The translations under genes and the position numbers were made by a program. The notes beneath the pieces were generated by a model. It was given only the letters and a program-made list of their open reading frames with translations. It did not search any database and was not told the origin of the DNA. A DNA stretch of 64,000 nucleotides from Streptomyces lydicus (GTDB taxonomy: Bacteria > Actinomycetota > Actinomycetes > Streptomycetales > Streptomycetaceae): NCBI RefSeq assembly GCF_004125265.1, contig NZ_RDTE01000003.1, forward strand, positions 5,146,001 through 5,210,000, in the 5' to 3' direction. Shown piece after piece: positions 60,065 to 64,000 of the stretch (its first letter is position 1; every line of letters begins with the position of its first letter).

Positions 60065-61192
60065 GTGACTGAGATCGAGATCGGGCGCGGCAAGCGCGGC
60101 CGCCGGGCATACGCATTCGACGACATCGCCGTCGTACCCAGTCGCCGCACCCGCGACCCGAAGGAGGTCTCGATCGCCTGGCAGATCGACGCCTACCGCT
60201 TCGAGCTGCCGTTCCTGGCCGCTCCCATGGACTCGGTGGTCTCCCCGCAGACCGCGATCCGCATCGGTGAGCTGGGCGGCCTGGGCGTCCTCAACCTCGA
60301 AGGCCTCTGGACCCGGTACGAGGACCCGGAGCCGCTGCTCGCCGAGATCGCGGAGCTGGACGGCCCCACGGCCACCAAGCGGCTCCAGGAGATCTACGCC
60401 GCGCCGATCAAGGAAGAGCTGATCGGGCAGCGCATCAAGGAGGTGCGCGACGCCGGCGTCGTCACCGCCGCCGCGCTCTCCCCGCAGCGCACGGCCCAGT
60501 TCTCCAAGGCCGTCGTGGACGCCGGTGTCGACATCTTCGTGATCCGCGGCACCACCGTCTCCGCCGAGCACGTCTCCTCCGCGGCCGAGCCGCTGAACCT
60601 CAAGCAGTTCATCTACGAGCTGGACGTCCCGGTCATCGTCGGCGGCTGCGCCACGTACACCGCCGCGCTGCACCTGATGCGGACCGGCGCGGCCGGTGTG
60701 CTGGTCGGCTTCGGTGGCGGCGCCGCGCACACCACGCGCAACGTCCTCGGCATCCAGGTCCCGATGGCCACCGCGGTCGCCGATGTCGCGGCCGCCCGCC
60801 GCGACTACATGGACGAGTCCGGCGGCCGCTACGTCCACGTCATCGCCGACGGCGGTGTGGGCTGGTCCGGCGACCTCCCCAAGGCGATCGCCTGCGGCGC
60901 CGACGCCGTGATGATGGGCTCGCCACTGGCCCGCGCCACGGATGCGCCCGGGCGCGGCCACCACTGGGGCATGGAGGCGGTCCACGAGGACGTGCCGCGC
61001 GGCAAGCGGATGGACCTCGGGGCGGTCGGCACCACCGAGGAGGTGCTGTTGGGGCCGTCGACGGTTCCCGACGGCTCGATGAACTTCTTCGGCGCGCTGC
61101 GCAGGGCGATGGCGACGACGGGGTACTCGGAGCTGAAGGAATTCCAGCGGGTCGAGGTGACGGTGGCGCCGTCGCAGCACGACAACCGCTGA
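60065..61192 (+). CDS. guaB3: GuaB3-family IMP-dehydrogenase-related protein
   Basis: The 375-residue product (GTG 60065) aligns with IMP dehydrogenases but lacks the CBS domains. At the catalytic loop it reads GGGAAHTTRN, with His222 in place of the catalytic Cys. Such GuaB3 proteins are conserved next to guaB in actinobacteria; GMP-reductase-like activity has been considered for the group, but activity here is unproven. The start follows GAGGGAAAGG. Confidence 0.93.
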   Translation: MTEIEIGRGKRGRRAYAFDDIAVVPSRRTRDPKEVSIAWQIDAYRFELPFLAAPMDSVVSPQTAIRIGELGGLGVLNLEGLWTRYEDPEPLLAEIAELDGPTATKRLQEIYAAPIKEELIGQRIKEVRDAGVVTAAALSPQRTAQFSKAVVDAGVDIFVIRGTTVSAEHVSSAAEPLNLKQFIYELDVPVIVGGCATYTAALHLMRTGAAGVLVGFGGGAAHTTRNVLGIQVPMATAVADVAAARRDYMDESGGRYVHVIADGGVGWSGDLPKAIACGADAVMMGSPLARATDAPGRGHHWGMEAVHEDVPRGKRMDLGAVGTTEEVLLGPSTVPDGSMNFFGALRRAMATTGYSELKEFQRVEVTVAPSQHDNR

Positions 61193-61306
61193 CGCGGCGC
61201 TTCCCACGTTGTCGGGTGACCCCGCCGTACGTTTCCCGCCTTCGGCGGGTGGGGTTGTTGGGGGTGGGGCCCCGGCTGTGTGGTGGGTGGCGGTGACGGG
61301 GCCTCC

Positions 61307-61353
61307 GGGGTGGGTTGTCGGACTGCTTCGCTTTACGTCCGACAACCCACCCC
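61307..61353. repeat. Hairpin element A, loop TGCTTCGCTTTAC
   Basis: GGGGTGGGTTGTCGGAC (61307-61323) pairs perfectly with GTCCGACAACCCACCCC (61337-61353); the 13-base loop is TGCTTCGCTTTAC. The loop is the complement of the loop of element C, so A and C are inverted copies of the same unit. Confidence 0.85.
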
Positions 61354-61410
61354 TCCGGCCCCGCCCCCTCCCGCCGGTTTGAGGGACCCCACCCCGGTGG
61401 GGAAGCAGGA

Positions 61411-61474
61411 GAAAACAAAAGACCAGTAGCTCGGCCCGCACCACGATGCGGGCCGAGCTACTGGCTTTTGAAAA
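61411..61474. terminator. Bidirectional intrinsic terminator
   Basis: CCAGTAGCTCGGCCCGCA (61423-61440) pairs perfectly with TGCGGGCCGAGCTACTGG (61447-61464) around a 6-base loop. It is flanked by an A-tract (GAAAACAAAAG) and a T-tract (CTTTTG). It would end guaB3 transcripts on the plus strand and dehydrogenase transcripts on the minus strand. Confidence 0.92.
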
Positions 61475-61530
61475 CCCTCACCCCCGCCGGGCGGGGGTCG
61501 CGTTCTCGGGCGGGAGGTGGTGGGCCGGAG

Positions 61531-61577
61531 GGGGTGGGTGTGCGGACGTAAAGCGAAGCAGTCCGCACACCCACCCC
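61531..61577. repeat. Hairpin element C, loop GTAAAGCGAAGCA
   Basis: GGGGTGGGTGTGCGGAC (61531-61547) pairs perfectly with GTCCGCACACCCACCCC (61561-61577). The loop is the exact complement of the loop in element A. Outer bases GGTGGTGGGCC and GGCCCGCCACC (with one wobble) extend the stem further. Confidence 0.85.
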
Positions 61578-61666
61578 CGGAGGCCCGCCACCGGCACCCA
61601 CCACAGAGCAGGAGCGGCCGCCGCCCAAACAACACCCCCCCCGCCGGAGGCGATCGCAACGTGCGG

Positions 61667-62917
61667 CTACAAGCGATGCGCGGCCCCCGTCGGAGTCGCC
61701 CCGCGAGTATCCAGCAGCAACTGCGCCTTCACCGCCAGCCCCTGAAGGTCATACGTCCGGTGCGCCTGCACCAGCACCGTCAGGTCCGCGGCGGCCGCGG
61801 CTTCGTACAGGGAGTCGGCCCTGGGCACGGGGCGGCCCAGGACGGACCACTGGGGGACGTACGGATCGTGGTACGTCAGGTGCGCGCCGAGCTCCGTGAG
61901 GCGGGAGGCGATTTCGAGGGCCGGTGCGCCGGTCTGGTCGGCGATGTCCGGCTTGTAGGTGACGCCGAGCAGCAGGACGCGGGCGCCGCGGGCGGATTTG
62001 CCGTGTTCGTTGAGGAGGGTGGCGCAGCGCTGGATGACGTAGCGCGGCATCCGGCCGTTCACCTCCTGGGCGAGTTCGACCATGCGAAGTGGGGGGTGGC
62101 CCGGGGAACGGCCCTTGTGGGAGCGGCAGTTGGAGTCGACGGGGGCGGCGTGGCCGCCCACTCCGGGGCCGGGGCGGAAGGACTGGAAGCCGAACGGCTT
62201 GGTTTCCGCGCAGCGGATGACGTCCCACAGGTCGACGCCGATGTCGTGGCAGAAGACCGCCATCTCGTTCATCAGGGCGATGTTGATGTGGCGGTAGTTG
62301 GTTTCCAGGAGCTTGGCGGTCTCGGCCTCGCGGGGGCCGCGGGCGCGGACGACCTTGTCGGTGAGGCGGCTGTAGAAGGCGGCGGCGGCCTCCGTGCAGG
62401 CGGGGGTGAGGCCGCCGATGACCTTGGGCGTGTTGGCGTACCGGTGGGTGCGGTTGCCGGGGTCGTGGCGGCCGGGGGAGCAGGCGAGGTGGAAGTCGCG
62501 GCCGGCGGTGAGGCCGGAGCCCTCCTCCAGGAGGGGGCGCAGGAATTCCTCCGTGGTGCCCGGATAGGCGGTGGATTCGAGGATCACCGTGGTGTGCGGG
62601 CGCAGCTGTGCGGCCAGGGTGCGGGCGGCGTCGGCGAGGGCGGTGAGGTCCAGTGCGCGGTCCTCGCCGAGGGGCGTGGGCGCGCAGAGGACCGCGGTAC
62701 GGACCCGGCCCAGGGCGGTGGGGTCGGTGGTGGTGCGGAAACCGGCGGAGAGCAGGCGGCGGAGTTCGGTGGCGGACAGCGGCCCGTCGGCGCTGGAGAG
62801 GGCGGCGGTGTGCGGGTCGGGGTCGTATCCGATGGTGCCGATGCCGGCGGTGGTGGCGGCCTGGGCGAGGGGGAGGCCGAGGTGACCGAGTCCGATGACG
62901 GCGAGGTCTGCGGGCAT
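61667..62917 (-). CDS. Nucleotide-sugar dehydrogenase, catalytic Cys replaced
   Basis: The 416-residue product is a UDP-glucose/GDP-mannose dehydrogenase family member: Rossmann motif IGLGHLGLPLAQA (residues 8-20), ILESTAYPGTTEEF and KLLETNYRHINIALMNEM are present. In active members the central motif reads G-G-H-C; here it reads GPGVGGHAAPVDSN with Ala257 at the Cys position. The SPER motif reads SPGR. Oxidation to the uronic acid may thus be lost. ATG 62917 was chosen over an upstream in-frame ATG at 63127. It is convergent with guaB3 and divergent from glpD. Confidence 0.88.
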   Translation of the reverse strand: MPADLAVIGLGHLGLPLAQAATTAGIGTIGYDPDPHTAALSSADGPLSATELRRLLSAGFRTTTDPTALGRVRTAVLCAPTPLGEDRALDLTALADAARTLAAQLRPHTTVILESTAYPGTTEEFLRPLLEEGSGLTAGRDFHLACSPGRHDPGNRTHRYANTPKVIGGLTPACTEAAAAFYSRLTDKVVRARGPREAETAKLLETNYRHINIALMNEMAVFCHDIGVDLWDVIRCAETKPFGFQSFRPGPGVGGHAAPVDSNCRSHKGRSPGHPPLRMVELAQEVNGRMPRYVIQRCATLLNEHGKSARGARVLLLGVTYKPDIADQTGAPALEIASRLTELGAHLTYHDPYVPQWSVLGRPVPRADSLYEAAAAADLTVLVQAHRTYDLQGLAVKAQLLLDTRGATPTGAAHRL

Positions 62918-63141
62918 GCTGCGGCCGTCCTTCCCGAGCGACTGCGAATGAACGTGGGCGCATGACGTGAGCGGCTGGCGATCGCGCATAAGTAGACTAA
63001 GCGGATATTTGACCCAGAATAGGGATTGATGGATCAAGGCGGCGGGGTGTTGTCGCCATGAGCGGAGGGTGGATACCGGAACGCGGCGCGGACAGAATCG
63101 ACGGACCGGGGGTGTGGCCCCGATCACAGCGGGAGGCAGCG
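62918..63141. other. Divergent gap between the dehydrogenase and glpD
   Basis: The 224-base gap holds TAGACT near 62993 and ATATTTGACCCAGAATAGGG near 63004, which look like promoter material, but spacing to partners is poor. No gene is seen. Confidence 0.35.
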
Positions 63142-64000
63142 GTGAAGACAGCGATACTGGGACCGGCGCAGCGGGCCGAAGCGCTCGCCCGAATGGCGGA
63201 GCGGGAGCTGGACGTTCTTGTGGTCGGCGGCGGAGTCGTCGGCGCGGGGACGGCTCTGGACGCCGCGACCCGCGGCCTGTCCACCGGACTCGTCGAGGCG
63301 CGCGACTGGGCCTCCGGCACCTCCAGCCGGTCGAGCAAGCTCATCCACGGCGGTCTGCGGTATCTGGAAATGCTGGACTTCGCGCTGGTGCGGGAGGCGC
63401 TGAAGGAGCGGGGGCTGCTGCTGGAGCGGCTGGCGCCGCATCTGGTCAAGCCGGTGCCGTTTCTGTATCCGCTGCAGCACAAGGGCTGGGAGCGCCCGTA
63501 CGCGGGCTCGGGCGTGGCACTGTACGACGCGATGTCCGTCTCGTCGGGGCACGGGCGCGGGCTGCCTCTGCACCGGCATCTGTCCCACAAGCGGGCCCTG
63601 CAGGTGGCCCCCTGCCTCAAGAAGGACGCGCTGGTCGGCGCGCTGCAGTACTACGACGCGCAGATGGACGACGCGCGCTATGTGGCGACGATGGTGCGGA
63701 CCGCGGCCGCCTATGACGCGCAGGTCGCCAACCGGGCGCGGGTGGTGGGCTTTCTGCGCGAGGGCGAGCGGGTGGTCGGCGCGCGGGTACAGGACGTCGA
63801 GGGCGGCGGTGAGTACGAGATCCGGGCCCAGCAGGTCGTCAATGCCACCGGGGTGTGGACGGATGACACCCAGGCGCTGATCGGTGAGCGCGGGCAGTTC
63901 CATGTCCGGGCGTCGAAGGGGATCCACCTGGTCGTCCCCAAGGACCGGATCCATTCGACGACCGGGCTGATCCTGCGGACCGAGAAGAGCGTCCTGTTCG
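63142..64000 (+). CDS. glpD: Glycerol-3-phosphate dehydrogenase, FAD-type (3'-partial)
   Basis: GlpD oxidises glycerol-3-phosphate to dihydroxyacetone phosphate at the membrane and passes electrons to quinone. The gene starts at GTG 63142 behind GGGAGGCAG and runs off the window after 286 codons, about half of the family length. The FAD motif VVGGGVVGAGTALDAATRG lies at residues about 27-45. GTSSRSSKLIHGGLRYLEML and NATGVWTDD follow. Confidence 0.95.
   Translation, partial: MKTAILGPAQRAEALARMAERELDVLVVGGGVVGAGTALDAATRGLSTGLVEARDWASGTSSRSSKLIHGGLRYLEMLDFALVREALKERGLLLERLAPHLVKPVPFLYPLQHKGWERPYAGSGVALYDAMSVSSGHGRGLPLHRHLSHKRALQVAPCLKKDALVGALQYYDAQMDDARYVATMVRTAAAYDAQVANRARVVGFLREGERVVGARVQDVEGGGEYEIRAQQVVNATGVWTDDTQALIGERGQFHVRASKGIHLVVPKDRIHSTTGLILRTEKSVLF

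Larger units (their letters stand above)
61193..61666. other. Intergenic region with three hairpins between convergent genes
   Basis: This 474-base region contains no gene. It has a CCCGCC-TTC-GGCGGG stem near 61235-61249, then three larger inverted repeats listed separately. Flanking sequences such as CGGGGCCTCC and CTCCGGCCCCG extend the pairing of the first hairpin. Confidence 0.7.

Overview
This window is a high-GC actinobacterial chromosome segment, almost certainly Streptomyces. GTG starts are frequent, codons end in G or C, and genes often overlap by 1-4 bases. Near-identical matches to Streptomyces developmental regulators (whiD, bldM) sit beside a SigBldN-type promoter. The gene order also follows what I recall of the S. 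coelicolor core: ribosomal block, rplM-rpsI-glmM, coaA, glmS, alr, tsaE/tsaB/rimI/tsaD, groES-groEL1, whiD/bldM/shbA-like, guaB/guaB3, glpD.

Layout. 1-13.3 kb: the end of the S10 operon, the spc operon and the alpha operon, starting inside rpsC and including secY, adk, map, infA, rpoA and rplQ. 13.5-20.0 kb: truA, a one-pass membrane protein, an ABC-F ATPase, rplM-rpsI and glmM. 20.0-29.0 kb: an accessory stretch, visibly more AT-rich at its entry points. It carries two gene sets that look like type VII (WXG100/EspC-like) secretion substrates, separated by a conserved membrane protein, a DUF389 protein, coaA and a small acidic protein. 29.0-31.6 kb: a Streptomyces-type regulatory module with an ATP-binding kinase-like protein divergent from an XRE regulator, followed by three tandem overlapping DUF397 genes. 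31.6-43.4 kb: cell-wall precursor and tRNA t6A genes (glmS, acpS, bifunctional NAD(P)HX repair enzyme, L,D-transpeptidase, alr, alpha/beta hydrolase, tsaE, a degenerate L,D-transpeptidase, tsaB, rimI, tsaD). 43.5-49.6 kb: a Cys-rich membrane-anchored protein, a methyltransferase, a SEDS (FtsW/RodA) protein and groES-groEL1 under two CIRCE operators. 49.7-56.0 kb: accessory metabolism (2-hydroxyacid dehydrogenase divergent from a DUF2264 protein, an SDR, and a MOSC protein divergent from a LysR regulator). 56.0-64 kb: whiD divergent from bldM, an ECF sigma factor in the shbA position, guaB, guaB3, a nucleotide-sugar dehydrogenase lacking its catalytic Cys, and the start of glpD.

The core genes join translation, protein export and cell-envelope precursor supply (GlmS and GlmM to UDP-GlcNAc, Alr to D-Ala, L,D-transpeptidase and SEDS for peptidoglycan). 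The most unusual content is the pair of WXG-like loci with no ESX core genes in view, the triple DUF397 module, two proteins that keep an enzyme fold but lost catalytic residues, and the intergenic palindromes. Among the palindromes, two hairpins with mutually inverted conserved loops flank a bidirectional terminator at 61.3-61.6 kb. No rRNA, tRNA, insertion sequence or CRISPR array was seen.
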